Shown here in pieces: positions 49,200-57,622 of a DNA stretch of 64,000 nucleotides. This DNA is from Listeria immobilis. Lineage in GTDB: Bacteria; Bacillota; Bacilli; Lactobacillales; Listeriaceae. The notes below the pieces were generated by a model. The model ran no database searches and was not told the origin of the DNA. It saw only the letters and a program-made list of their open reading frames with translations. Made by a program: the position numbers and the translations under genes. Within the stretch, counting starts at the first letter, position 1. Each line of letters opens with the position of its first letter. Location of the stretch: NCBI RefSeq assembly GCF_014322765.1, contig NZ_JAASTZ010000003.1:124001-188000 (forward strand), in the 5' to 3' direction.

Positions 49200-49640
49200 T
49201 TAATCCTCCTTTTTAATGGTATGTAATATTTCAACTTTGTTATCACTTGTCATAAGCAGCTTTAATTTTTCTTCATTTGTTAAAACTCTGCTTAATGCTT
49301 GTAACATTTTAATATGGAAATTTGTATCCACGCCACCGATAGCAATGACTAATTTAACATCATCGTTTTCTGGATGACCAAATTTAAGGGGATTTTTTAA
49401 GCGAACAATTGACATACATTGTTTAGTTACACCATGTTCTGGTCTAGCATGTGGGATTGCAATGTGCGGCGCGAGTACAATGTAGGGTCCAAGTGTTTGA
49501 TAACTTTCAACCATTGCATCCACATAACTAGGTAAAGCGCTTTCACTTTTTACTAAGAGATGTCCAGCAGCTCTTATGGCTTCTACTGGGCTATCAACTT
49601 CAATATCCAACTCCATTTGTTCTAAAGTAATTGGCAACAT
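49200..49640 (-). CDS. PTS transporter subunit IIA, fructose/mannitol (PTS_EIIA_2) type
   Basis: A 146-residue phosphocarrier from the ATG at 49640 with AAAGGAGGAAA upstream. The phospho-histidine is H64 in PHIAIPHARPEHG. It accepts phosphate from HPr and passes it to IIB. It follows the GntR regulator gene by 16 bases. Confidence 0.9.
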   Translation of the reverse strand: MLPITLEQMELDIEVDSPVEAIRAAGHLLVKSESALPSYVDAMVESYQTLGPYIVLAPHIAIPHARPEHGVTKQCMSIVRLKNPLKFGHPENDDVKLVIAIGGVDTNFHIKMLQALSRVLTNEEKLKLLMTSDNKVEILHTIKKED

Positions 49641-49656
49641 CCTTTTTCCTCCTTTA

Positions 49657-50406
49657 TTAAATAATATGTTTTTTTGTACGACCTTCAAGTTCGGCTAAAT
49701 ATTGATAACGATCTCCACGTGCTACCATATCAACAACTTCAATTGGGATGTTCCCTTTCATATAGGAAGTACGTCGAACATGTAAAACAGCGGAATCTTC
49801 CGGAATTACTAACAAAGCAGATTCGATAGGGTTAGATAATCTTGCAGTAATCATTTCATCTGCATGTACTAAACTTATATTGTAAATTTTTTCCAAATCA
49901 TAGTAGAGAGAATCAGATCTTAATCCTGTTTCAATTAGACCAGGAACATATTTCGCGCGCAGATAATTAATCATAATAGCAACTGGTTCTCCGTCAATTT
50001 CTCGTACACGTCGAATGCATACCACTTGCTCATTTTTATCTAGTTGTAATGCAGCACGAATTTTCTTAGAAGGTGGCACAATCGAAATTTCTGTACTAAT
50101 TGTTTTAGAATCTTTATGTTGTATCTTCATTTCTTCTGACCAACTAAAAATCCTTCCAAGTCCTTGCGTGGTCTTTGTTTGGCTTACAAAGGTCCCTTTT
50201 CCCTGTTGTTTATTTACGATTCCTTCATTTACTAGCTCTTCTATCGCTTTTCGAACGGTCATTCTACTAACTTGATACATCTTTTCAATTTCTGTTTCTG
50301 TTAAAAGTAAATCTCCTACAGACATATCTTGTTCGATTTTTTCTTGAAGTTCATTTTTTAATTGTACGTAAAGCGGTGTAGAAGCTGATTTGTTTAATTT
50401 TTTCAT
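49657..50406 (-). CDS. GntR-family (HutC/UTRA) transcriptional regulator
   Basis: A 249-residue regulator: N-terminal winged helix (PLYVQLKNELQEKIEQDM, YQVSRMTVRKAIEELVNEG) and C-terminal UTRA effector domain. It is the first gene of the seven-gene operon that ends with the creatininase, so it probably autoregulates and responds to a phosphorylated sugar-type ligand. A 9-bp inverted repeat brackets the promoter. The ATG has GAGAGGAATG upstream. Confidence 0.9.
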   Translation of the reverse strand: MKKLNKSASTPLYVQLKNELQEKIEQDMSVGDLLLTETEIEKMYQVSRMTVRKAIEELVNEGIVNKQQGKGTFVSQTKTTQGLGRIFSWSEEMKIQHKDSKTISTEISIVPPSKKIRAALQLDKNEQVVCIRRVREIDGEPVAIMINYLRAKYVPGLIETGLRSDSLYYDLEKIYNISLVHADEMITARLSNPIESALLVIPEDSAVLHVRRTSYMKGNIPIEVVDMVARGDRYQYLAELEGRTKKHII

Positions 50407-50423
50407 ATAAGTTTCATTCCTCT

Positions 50424-50491
50424 CGAAAGGTTGTCTTTTGATTCATTATAACATTCATAATAAAATTTTCAATAAACATTATAACCTTTCG
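50424..50491. promoter_or_regulatory. Inverted repeat flanking the GntR-operon promoter
   Basis: CGAAAGGTT at 50424-50432 and its exact complement AACCTTTCG at 50483-50491 sit either side of the -10/-35. Likely twin operator sites for the encoded GntR protein, which is inference. Confidence 0.55.
50445..50472 (-). promoter_or_regulatory. Promoter of the GntR-PTS operon
   Basis: On the minus strand TTGAAA, a 16-base spacer and TATAAT. A second TATAAT lies at 50483-50478. Confidence 0.7.
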
Positions 50492-50557
50492 TTGGTTTCA
50501 GTGTATAACATCATGATGAATTAGTCAATATTTTTCTAAAGATTATAATGCATCAAA

Positions 50558-50598
50558 TAAAAAAACAGAAAAGTGATTGCTTCACTTCTCTGTTTTAT
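50558..50598 (-). terminator. Intrinsic terminator after dinB
   Basis: Minus strand AAAACAGAGAAGTGA pairs with TCACTTTTCTGTTTT (one mismatch), followed by a T-run; the stem begins in the dinB stop region. Confidence 0.88.
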
Positions 50599-51665
50599 AG
50601 CCCTTCCAAGCGTAAGTTCTCGAAGTAAACTGGCTTGAGATTCGTTACGGTTAGACCGATCAAACGAATGCTTTCTTTGCCAGTATAGCTTTCTCTAAGT
50701 AGTAATGCTGCTGCTTGATAAATTTGCTGGGCGTCTTGAATATATTCATTTAAAGTTAATCGTTTTGTTATGGTTGTAAAATCACTATATCGTAATTTTA
50801 GTACTACCGTTTTACCATGCTTTTGTAGTTTCATCAGTCTTTCTTCTACTTTTTTAGCAAAAATCATTAAATTTTGTTCTAAAATGCGTTCATCTAAAAC
50901 ATTAAATTCAAAAGTCGTTTCTTTTCCCACAGATTTTCGGTCACGATGCGGATTTACAACATTATTAGAACGTCCTCGAACATGACGATACAAATGATAG
51001 CCTTGCTTATGCAACTCACGGATTAAGTCCCATTCACTCCATTGTTTCAAGTCGAAACCTGTTTCAATGCCTAACCGATGAAGTTTTTCTGCTGTAACTT
51101 TACCAACTCCATAAAATTTAGTTACAGGAATTTTTTCTAAAAAAGCTTCTGCCTCACTAGGAGAAACGACAGTAATTCCTGCAGGTTTTTGATAGTCGGA
51201 TGCGATTTTAGCAATAAATTTATTAAATGAAACGCCTGCTGATGCTGTTAATCCTAATTCACGATAAATTGTTCGTTGAATATCTTGAGCTATAAGTGTA
51301 GCGGATTTTATTCCTTTTTTATTTTCAGTTACGTCAAGATAAGCCTCATCCAGTGATAACGGCTCAATAATATCCGTATATCTGGAAAATATTTCTCGAA
51401 TTTGACTTGAAACTTCGACATAATGCTTCATATTGCCATGAATGAAAATACCATTAGGGCAAAGTTTTACTGCTTGTCGAGTAGGCATAGCAGAATGTAC
51501 TCCGAATTTTCGTGCTTCATAAGAACAAGTGGATACTACGCCTCGTTTGTTTGGATCACCACCAATAATTAGTGGCTTTCCACGAAACTCTGGATGATCG
51601 CGTTGTTCTACAGATGCATAAAAAGCGTCCATATCAATATGAATAATTTTTCTACTTGTATCCAT
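50595..51665 (-). CDS. dinB: DNA polymerase IV (Y family)
   Basis: Error-prone translesion polymerase. From the ATG at 51665 (site AAAGAGGTG) it has 356 residues. Metal-binding D11 and D13 lie in HIDMDAFYASVEQ and the second acidic pair is in LSLDEAYLDVTE. The little-finger domain follows ARGRSNN-like sequence near residue 240. Alone on its transcript. It marks the left border of the accessory block. Confidence 0.94.
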   Translation of the reverse strand: MDTSRKIIHIDMDAFYASVEQRDHPEFRGKPLIIGGDPNKRGVVSTCSYEARKFGVHSAMPTRQAVKLCPNGIFIHGNMKHYVEVSSQIREIFSRYTDIIEPLSLDEAYLDVTENKKGIKSATLIAQDIQRTIYRELGLTASAGVSFNKFIAKIASDYQKPAGITVVSPSEAEAFLEKIPVTKFYGVGKVTAEKLHRLGIETGFDLKQWSEWDLIRELHKQGYHLYRHVRGRSNNVVNPHRDRKSVGKETTFEFNVLDERILEQNLMIFAKKVEERLMKLQKHGKTVVLKLRYSDFTTITKRLTLNEYIQDAQQIYQAAALLLRESYTGKESIRLIGLTVTNLKPVYFENLRLEGL

Positions 51666-51808
51666 AACTGCACCTCTTTCTAGCAAAAAACGAACAAGTG
51701 TTCTTATTGTAATTATAAACGTATTCTTTGTTAATTACAAGTATAAAATCTTTGTTTTTTAACTTTTTAAGGCTTACTTCAAGTAGTGTTTAGCGAGGTT
51801 TCTTTACA

Positions 51809-51852
51809 TAGAAAAACACTCTAACCATTAACTTGGTAGAATGTTTTTCTAA
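51809..51852 (-). terminator. Terminator after the arylsulfotransferase-like gene
   Basis: Minus strand AGAAAAACATTCTACCA pairs with TGGTTAGAGTGTTTTTCT (two mismatches), eight bases past the stop. Confidence 0.8.
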
Positions 51853-51860
51853 TCAGCGCA

Positions 51861-53513
51861 TTATTCATCTTGCGTTAATTTAAACGTATAGCTTGCCGGA
51901 TATAAACTAAATCTTTCTGCACGATATGCCCAAGCTGATGTTGGGAAATTGGTGAGGTTCATTTCGAAAACAACCGTTCCTTTTTGGTTTACTTCTATTA
52001 TGCTACTTTCTTTTCCATCCTTACGATGACCAAAGTTAATCAAATAATTACCTGTTGTCTCCATATATCGTGATCCACCAACAATTTCTGTCCAATATGC
52101 TTCACCCAGCGATTCTCCATAAGAAAAGACTATTTCAACTTTTTTCGTTTTCTCATTGATACGATACTGCACGGCTTCACTATATTGACCAGATGCTTCT
52201 TTGTCTCCTCGTGTAACGACTACATTATTATCATAGAGCAAAATATCTACTGTTGTTGAATTATCATCTTGGTCAGGTAAAATTTCTACTGCATGTTGAC
52301 CTGCGGGGTATTTAAAATCTGTCCCAGTTGAATCAAGTAAATATTTTTTATAAGCATCTGGCCAACCTGTTTTATCGGAAAGAATCCATTTGATTGCTGT
52401 TGTTTCGTAATCGAGTTTCATTACAGTGTCTTGATTTCGACTGGAAATAACAATGCTATCATCACTCTCGTCATACCAAATGGCGTTTTGATGGAACCAG
52501 TCTACTTTCCCATCAGAACGAGCTTTATAATTTTTGTAAAATTTTTCCGGTAAAATATCCTTTAAATCAATTTCTTTTATGACTTCCCCAGTTTGACGAT
52601 CAATTTCAATCATTGTATCTTCCATGTATTTGGTATCATCATTTATTGTTAAAAGTAAGTTTCCTGAGGGTAATTCTATTGCATCATGATGAATTGCGGA
52701 CTTGGAAGATGAACCTGATTGTTCACTTTCAGCTTCTGTAGTCATTGAATACGCATGATATATTTTCCCTAAATAATCAGTTTCTAAAAGCAGTGAATAT
52801 GTATCATCCGCATTGTCATACTTAGTTAAATACAATAAATGTCCATTTTCAAGTTCTTTAAAAACATGACTATTGTATTTTGTCGAATACCAGCGTACAT
52901 CGCCATTTGAATCTACACCATAGGCATATTTAGTACTTGGTGTTATAAAAGTTAGTTGATTACCCGTTTGTTCCATTTGTGTAGTATCACTCGTAGTGAC
53001 ATCTATTTTTGGCATCTCGTCAGGTAGCTTATTCGTTTGGATTGTAATAGTTTTTTCCGTTTTTTTCCCGGTTTGTGTTACAGCCGTGATTTTCACTTTA
53101 TTTGCCTTATTCGGATAAAGCCCTAAAACAGCTATTTCATGTTGAGTCGTATAGTCTGAATTGACCTCTGACTGAATAGTAGTGGCAGCATTTTCCCCTT
53201 CCACCTCCACAGTTATTTTCATTTTTTCCTCTGTATTAAAAAGAAGCATAGCTGTTAGCGGGCTTGTTCCATATGGATTTAACTTTATAAAGGGATTTTC
53301 CAGTGTACTACCTTCACTATCTTTTTTTAGCTGTTTTTCTATTTTTGTTTGTTCATCAACAAGCTCTGTATCTAGCATATAGTAATTTTGCTTAGAAGTT
53401 TCTGATTTATTCTGGTAGAAAAAGTAGCCAAGTCCAGTAGCGAGAAAAAGCACTAGAATGAAACCTGTGATGCATATAATTTTTGGGATTTTTCGTTTTA
53501 ATTTAATTGACAT
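51861..53513 (-). CDS. Membrane-anchored arylsulfate sulfotransferase-like protein
   Basis: A 550-residue protein with an N-terminal membrane segment (about 11-33) and no other hydrophobic run, so the rest is outside the cell. It matches the arylsulfotransferase (ASST) family: an N-terminal beta domain, then a six-bladed propeller. The four catalytic positions known for E. coli AssT can be placed: H275/H276 (AIHHDA), H341 (DWFHQN), R359 (SSRNQD) and H407 (GQHAVE), the last the expected sulfo-histidine. No extracytoplasmic cysteine is present, so no disulfide partner is needed. PAPS-independent transfer between phenols is the family reaction; its natural donor here is unknown. It is monocistronic with AAAGGAG before the ATG. 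Confidence 0.85.
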   Translation of the reverse strand: MSIKLKRKIPKIICITGFILVLFLATGLGYFFYQNKSETSKQNYYMLDTELVDEQTKIEKQLKKDSEGSTLENPFIKLNPYGTSPLTAMLLFNTEEKMKITVEVEGENAATTIQSEVNSDYTTQHEIAVLGLYPNKANKVKITAVTQTGKKTEKTITIQTNKLPDEMPKIDVTTSDTTQMEQTGNQLTFITPSTKYAYGVDSNGDVRWYSTKYNSHVFKELENGHLLYLTKYDNADDTYSLLLETDYLGKIYHAYSMTTEAESEQSGSSSKSAIHHDAIELPSGNLLLTINDDTKYMEDTMIEIDRQTGEVIKEIDLKDILPEKFYKNYKARSDGKVDWFHQNAIWYDESDDSIVISSRNQDTVMKLDYETTAIKWILSDKTGWPDAYKKYLLDSTGTDFKYPAGQHAVEILPDQDDNSTTVDILLYDNNVVVTRGDKEASGQYSEAVQYRINEKTKKVEIVFSYGESLGEAYWTEIVGGSRYMETTGNYLINFGHRKDGKESSIIEVNQKGTVVFEMNLTNFPTSAWAYRAERFSLYPASYTFKLTQDE

Positions 53514-53629
53514 AAGGAAACTCCTTTCACATTACAGCCTAGTTTAACAAGAAAGTTTGAAAAAACTATGAACGTAATGCGAAAAAAGTATATTATTTTT
53601 CCTTACTTGTAAAACCGGATTTACCTTTA

Positions 53630-54832
53630 TTATTGAATTTCTATTTGGCGTTTTTTAATGGCTAATACAATTACTCCTGAAATTACTAAAGTTGCCGCTA
53701 AGAATAAGAAGGCAGATTGATAAGAATTGGTAGCATCAACTAAATCGCCAATAATCATTGGTGCAAAAAAGCCACCTAAGACTCCACCAGAATTAATTGC
53801 CGCATATTTTGTTGCGATATGACTTTGTTTAAATAATTTGTGTGGTAACCCCATCAATGTTGTAAAGGCCATAATTAGGAAAATATTACATAAGCACAAA
53901 CAAATAACAGAAAGTGCTAACTGATCAAATAAATACACTCCATAGACGGAAAATGCGCCTAACAAGCAGAAAATAAAAATCACTATTTTTTCTTTTCCTT
54001 CAAAAAAGCGACTAATAAAGTAACCACCAAGAATACCTGCAATTAAAATACAAATACCTGCTAAAGAACTAATATAACTAACTTGGCTAATGGCAAGACC
54101 TCTTGCTTCGTTCAAATATGAAGCTAGCCAACTTGTTAAGCCATAATTTGCCGCATTGATAAATAGAGAAGATAGTAGTAAAATCCAAAGCTGTTTATCT
54201 TTCAAAAGCTCAGAAAACGGTACTTTTATTTTTGTTTTTTGACTTTCTGCTTCTGTGTTGCTAGATTTTGGAACAACTGCTAAAATCAATAAACCAATTA
54301 ATACTACCATGGCTCCCATGACATAATACGTGTTTCTCCATCCCATTGAGAGTAGCAAAGGTGCTATTAATAATGGACCAATAAATGCTGCAAATCCTGA
54401 TGAAGCAAGCATCGCGGACTGAGCAAAGCCACGTTTATTTAACGGAATGTTTAGCGAGATATAGTTACTAATCGATGGCGGATATCCAGCATGACCTAGA
54501 GCCCCTGATAAAAAACGTACAACTACTAAAAAAAGTAAAGAGTAGCCGAATCCAAAGATTGCTAGGAAAAGCCCTACAATAATAATTGATATACCAAGTA
54601 CTGGTCGCGCTCCAATCTTATTGTTTAAATACCCCATTGGAATTTGGAAAATCGTGTACCCCAAAAAGAATGCACTTAAAATTAGCCCTTTCTGACTAGG
54701 ATCAAAACCTAAATCCTGAGAAACTGATACCAGAGAAATACCAATAGTATACTTATCAACATACACACTGGTGTAGCCTAAAAATAGCACAAGTAAAACC
54801 ATTAGCGAACGTTTTTCCTTTACCTGATTCAT
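53630..54832 (-). CDS. MFS transporter, anion:cation symporter-like
   Basis: A 400-residue 12-helix major facilitator. The N-terminal YVDKYTIGISLVSVSQDLGF followed by GYTIFQIPMGYLNNKIGARP matches the ACS/sugar-phosphate-permease branch, which takes up organic anions. The ATG at 54832 has AAGGGG nine bases upstream; an ATG 12 codons earlier has a poorer site. It lies between the sulfotransferase-like gene and the first M20 gene, separated from both by terminators or gaps, so it is probably its own unit. The transported substrate is unknown. Confidence 0.85.
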   Translation of the reverse strand: MNQVKEKRSLMVLLVLFLGYTSVYVDKYTIGISLVSVSQDLGFDPSQKGLILSAFFLGYTIFQIPMGYLNNKIGARPVLGISIIIVGLFLAIFGFGYSLLFLVVVRFLSGALGHAGYPPSISNYISLNIPLNKRGFAQSAMLASSGFAAFIGPLLIAPLLLSMGWRNTYYVMGAMVVLIGLLILAVVPKSSNTEAESQKTKIKVPFSELLKDKQLWILLLSSLFINAANYGLTSWLASYLNEARGLAISQVSYISSLAGICILIAGILGGYFISRFFEGKEKIVIFIFCLLGAFSVYGVYLFDQLALSVICLCLCNIFLIMAFTTLMGLPHKLFKQSHIATKYAAINSGGVLGGFFAPMIIGDLVDATNSYQSAFLFLAATLVISGVIVLAIKKRQIEIQ

Positions 54833-54960
54833 TTGAGTTAACCCCTTTTGTATTTTGAATAGTTGCATGTTCCTAAAAATATTTTATTATAAAATCTTTT
54901 TAACTTTCCAGTAATTTTTTTAGTACACATAATTAATATAACTTATAACGCTTTCTTTTT

Positions 54961-55007
54961 AAAATAAAAGAAGAGCATAACCAGATTTTATTCTCTGATT
55001 ATGCTCT
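54961..55007 (-). terminator. Terminator after the M20-MFS-M20 operon
   Basis: Minus strand AGAGCATAATCAGA pairs with TCTGGTTATGCTCT, then TCTTTTATTTT. It lies 15 bases past the stop of the last operon gene. Confidence 0.9.
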
Positions 55008-55021
55008 TTTCAAAACTATCG

Positions 55022-56209
55022 TTAGTCTAAATGATAGTAATCTAATACTACTTCAGCGACAGATTTTGCAGCAACTAATAATGCATCTTCATCAATATCA
55101 AATTTTGGATGGTGATTAAAGTAGGCAGATTCTGTTGTTTTTGGTTTTGCGCCAATGTAGAAAAATACTCCTGGGATTTTTTCTAAATAATACGCGAAAT
55201 CTTCTGAACCAGAAAGCATATCATATTCAGAAACAGCAGTTAAATATTCTCCGACACCTTTTTGCAAACCAGCTACCACTTGTTCTGTTACTTTTGGATC
55301 ATTGTAAAGTGGTGGGTAATCATTTGTGTAAGTTAATTCTGTCGTCACACCAAACATTGCTTCAATACCAGCAACGATTCGGTGGATTTCTGCATCTATT
55401 TTATCCCGATTTTCTGTGTTCATATAGCGAACATCGCCTTCAAGCTCTACAGCATCTTTAATAACGTTAAAGCTTCCTTTTCCGTCAAAAGAACCAATCG
55501 TAACAACACCAGTATCAAATGGATTTAAGCGACGACTAATAATTGTTTGAACAGCCGTGACAAAATAAGCACTTGCTACAATTGCGTCATTTGCCATATG
55601 TGGGGAAGAACCGTGTCCGCCAACACCTTGAATCTTCAATTTAAAATAGGTGCGACCAGCCATGGAATACCCACTATGGTAAAGAACTTCGCCAGACTCT
55701 CCAAAAGGAAAGACATGAATGCCGAATATTTGATCTAGATCATCTAAAACACCTGATTCAACAACACTTTTTGCTCCGCCTGGTGGTGTTTCTTCTGCAT
55801 GTTGATGTATGATTTTTATTGTTCCGGGAATGTCTTCTTTTAAGGAAATTAAGCAATCTGCCAAAACAAGTAAGTATGCTGTATGTCCATCATGTCCACA
55901 AGCATGCATAACTCCTTCATTTTTAGATTTAAACGGCAGACCCGTTTCTTCCGTTACTGGAAGCGCATCAAAATCAGCTCGTAATCCAATTGTTTTCCCT
56001 GGTTTTCCACCTTTGATGGTAACAACAATTGCATGACCATTTCCGACTTCCGTTGCAATTTCTACATCTTTCCCTTTGTAAAAATCTTGGATGTATTTTG
56101 CCGTTTCTGCTTCATGAAAAGATAGTTCTGGATTCTCATGTAAATGACGTCTAATTTGAATAATTTCATCTTTACGTTCATCAAGCATTTTCATTAATTG
56201 CGTACGCAT
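55022..56209 (-). CDS. M20D-family amidohydrolase (N-acyl amino acid hydrolase type), copy 1
   Basis: A 395-residue cytoplasmic metallo-amidohydrolase. Metal ligands lie in MHACGHDGHT (H102, C104, H106) and E139/E140 in HQHAEETPPGG. It belongs to the hippurate/N-acyl-amino-acid/IAA-amide hydrolase group that splits an amide bond. It is a paralogue of the gene at 57622-58809, with both sharing length, motifs and a 42-base identical tract. It follows the MFS gene by 12 bases, with AAGGAGG before the ATG. The exact acyl group is unknown. Confidence 0.9.
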   Translation of the reverse strand: MRTQLMKMLDERKDEIIQIRRHLHENPELSFHEAETAKYIQDFYKGKDVEIATEVGNGHAIVVTIKGGKPGKTIGLRADFDALPVTEETGLPFKSKNEGVMHACGHDGHTAYLLVLADCLISLKEDIPGTIKIIHQHAEETPPGGAKSVVESGVLDDLDQIFGIHVFPFGESGEVLYHSGYSMAGRTYFKLKIQGVGGHGSSPHMANDAIVASAYFVTAVQTIISRRLNPFDTGVVTIGSFDGKGSFNVIKDAVELEGDVRYMNTENRDKIDAEIHRIVAGIEAMFGVTTELTYTNDYPPLYNDPKVTEQVVAGLQKGVGEYLTAVSEYDMLSGSEDFAYYLEKIPGVFFYIGAKPKTTESAYFNHHPKFDIDEDALLVAAKSVAEVVLDYYHLD

Positions 56210-56221
56210 ACTACAGCCTCC

Positions 56222-57622
56222 TTATTCTTTTGCAGCTTTAAGTGGTGCCGTTTTTTTCGCTTTTGGTGTAGTGACAACAACAGAGATAAGAGATACTACA
56301 CAGAAAGCCACGTTAGTTAATAGTCCAATCATTGCTGCTAAATTAACATCGCCTGCAATTGTAAGTACTCCATAAATTGTTGCTGAAATAGCTACGCCGA
56401 ATGAACCACCTAGAGAACTAGCCATTTTGTAAATACCTGAAGCTACGCCAACTTTATCTTCTGGTGCGTTTGAGATTGCAGTATCTGTGGAAGGTGTTGC
56501 ATACATACCCAAACCAACTCCAAATAATGCAAAACCGATAAATACTAATACTGTATAAAGAACACCTGGAATGAAAGTAAGTGCCATTAGCGCAATACCA
56601 ACAGCTGTAATAGCAGAACCAAGAATCATTGGTTTACGAGCACCAACACGTTGTAATATTTTTTCACCGACACGAATCATACCTAATACGCAAACCAAGT
56701 AACCGATTGATAACATTCCAGATTGGAAAGCAGTAAAGCCACGACCAACTTGAACATATGTGTTAGCAACAACTAATGTTCCAGCTGCAGCATTTAATAA
56801 AAAGTTAGACAATGTTGCGCCTGTATAAGCTTTATTATTGAATAAAGAGAAATCAATAAAGCCATTTGCTTGGCGAAGTTCTACACGGAAGAAGATCCCA
56901 GCAGATAAAAGGAATACAACTAACATAATAATAGTTGTTGGGCTAGTCCAACCGAAACTAGAACCACGAGTAATAATAAGATTTAAACAAACCATTGCAA
57001 TAACGAAAAGAACAAGTCCTAAAGAGTCAAATTTTGCTTTTGTTGTTTGAACAACTTTGCTTTCTGGTGTGCCTTTAATTAATAACATACCTAGAAGTGC
57101 GAATACGATAGAGAAGATAAAAATCCAACGCCATCCCATATAAGTAGCAATTGCGCCACCAGCAAACGAACAAATACCAGAGCCGCCCCATGATCCGATT
57201 GACCAATAGCTTAATGCTCTTTGTCTGTCTGCTCCGTCAAAATAAGTTTTCATAAGTGCTAATGTTGCAGGCATAATACATGCAGCAGAAAGCCCTTGAA
57301 TAATACGACCAATAATTAATAATGTTGCACCTTGTGTAATAACAAGTAGTAGTGAACCGATAATACTAAGAATAAGACCGATATATGTTAATTTCATACG
57401 ACCAAATTTATCCGCTAATCCACCAGCTACTACGATGAAAATACCGGAAAATAGTGCAGTTAAACTAATAGCGACACTGAGTAAACTTGATGAAATTCCA
57501 AGATCATCTTGAACTGCTGGTACGATATTAACCATTGATTGTGCAAACAGCCAAAATGTAATAACACCAAATACAATCCCCACGATAAGTTTATTTGTAC
57601 CTTTATATTCTGTTGTTGCCAT
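56222..57622 (-). CDS. MFS transporter, DHA2-like (14-helix type)
   Basis: A 466-residue transporter with about 14 hydrophobic segments. The N-terminus has LADKFGRMKLTYIGL (motif A) and the motif C region WSIGSWGGSGICSFAGGA, typical of proton-coupled drug:H+ antiporters of the DHA2 family. Being sandwiched between two amidohydrolases with a one-base overlap (TAATG) upstream and 12 bases downstream, it more likely moves an acyl-amino acid or a hydrolysis product than an antibiotic; this is inference. Confidence 0.85.
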   Translation of the reverse strand: MATTEYKGTNKLIVGIVFGVITFWLFAQSMVNIVPAVQDDLGISSSLLSVAISLTALFSGIFIVVAGGLADKFGRMKLTYIGLILSIIGSLLLVITQGATLLIIGRIIQGLSAACIMPATLALMKTYFDGADRQRALSYWSIGSWGGSGICSFAGGAIATYMGWRWIFIFSIVFALLGMLLIKGTPESKVVQTTKAKFDSLGLVLFVIAMVCLNLIITRGSSFGWTSPTTIIMLVVFLLSAGIFFRVELRQANGFIDFSLFNNKAYTGATLSNFLLNAAAGTLVVANTYVQVGRGFTAFQSGMLSIGYLVCVLGMIRVGEKILQRVGARKPMILGSAITAVGIALMALTFIPGVLYTVLVFIGFALFGVGLGMYATPSTDTAISNAPEDKVGVASGIYKMASSLGGSFGVAISATIYGVLTIAGDVNLAAMIGLLTNVAFCVVSLISVVVTTPKAKKTAPLKAAKE

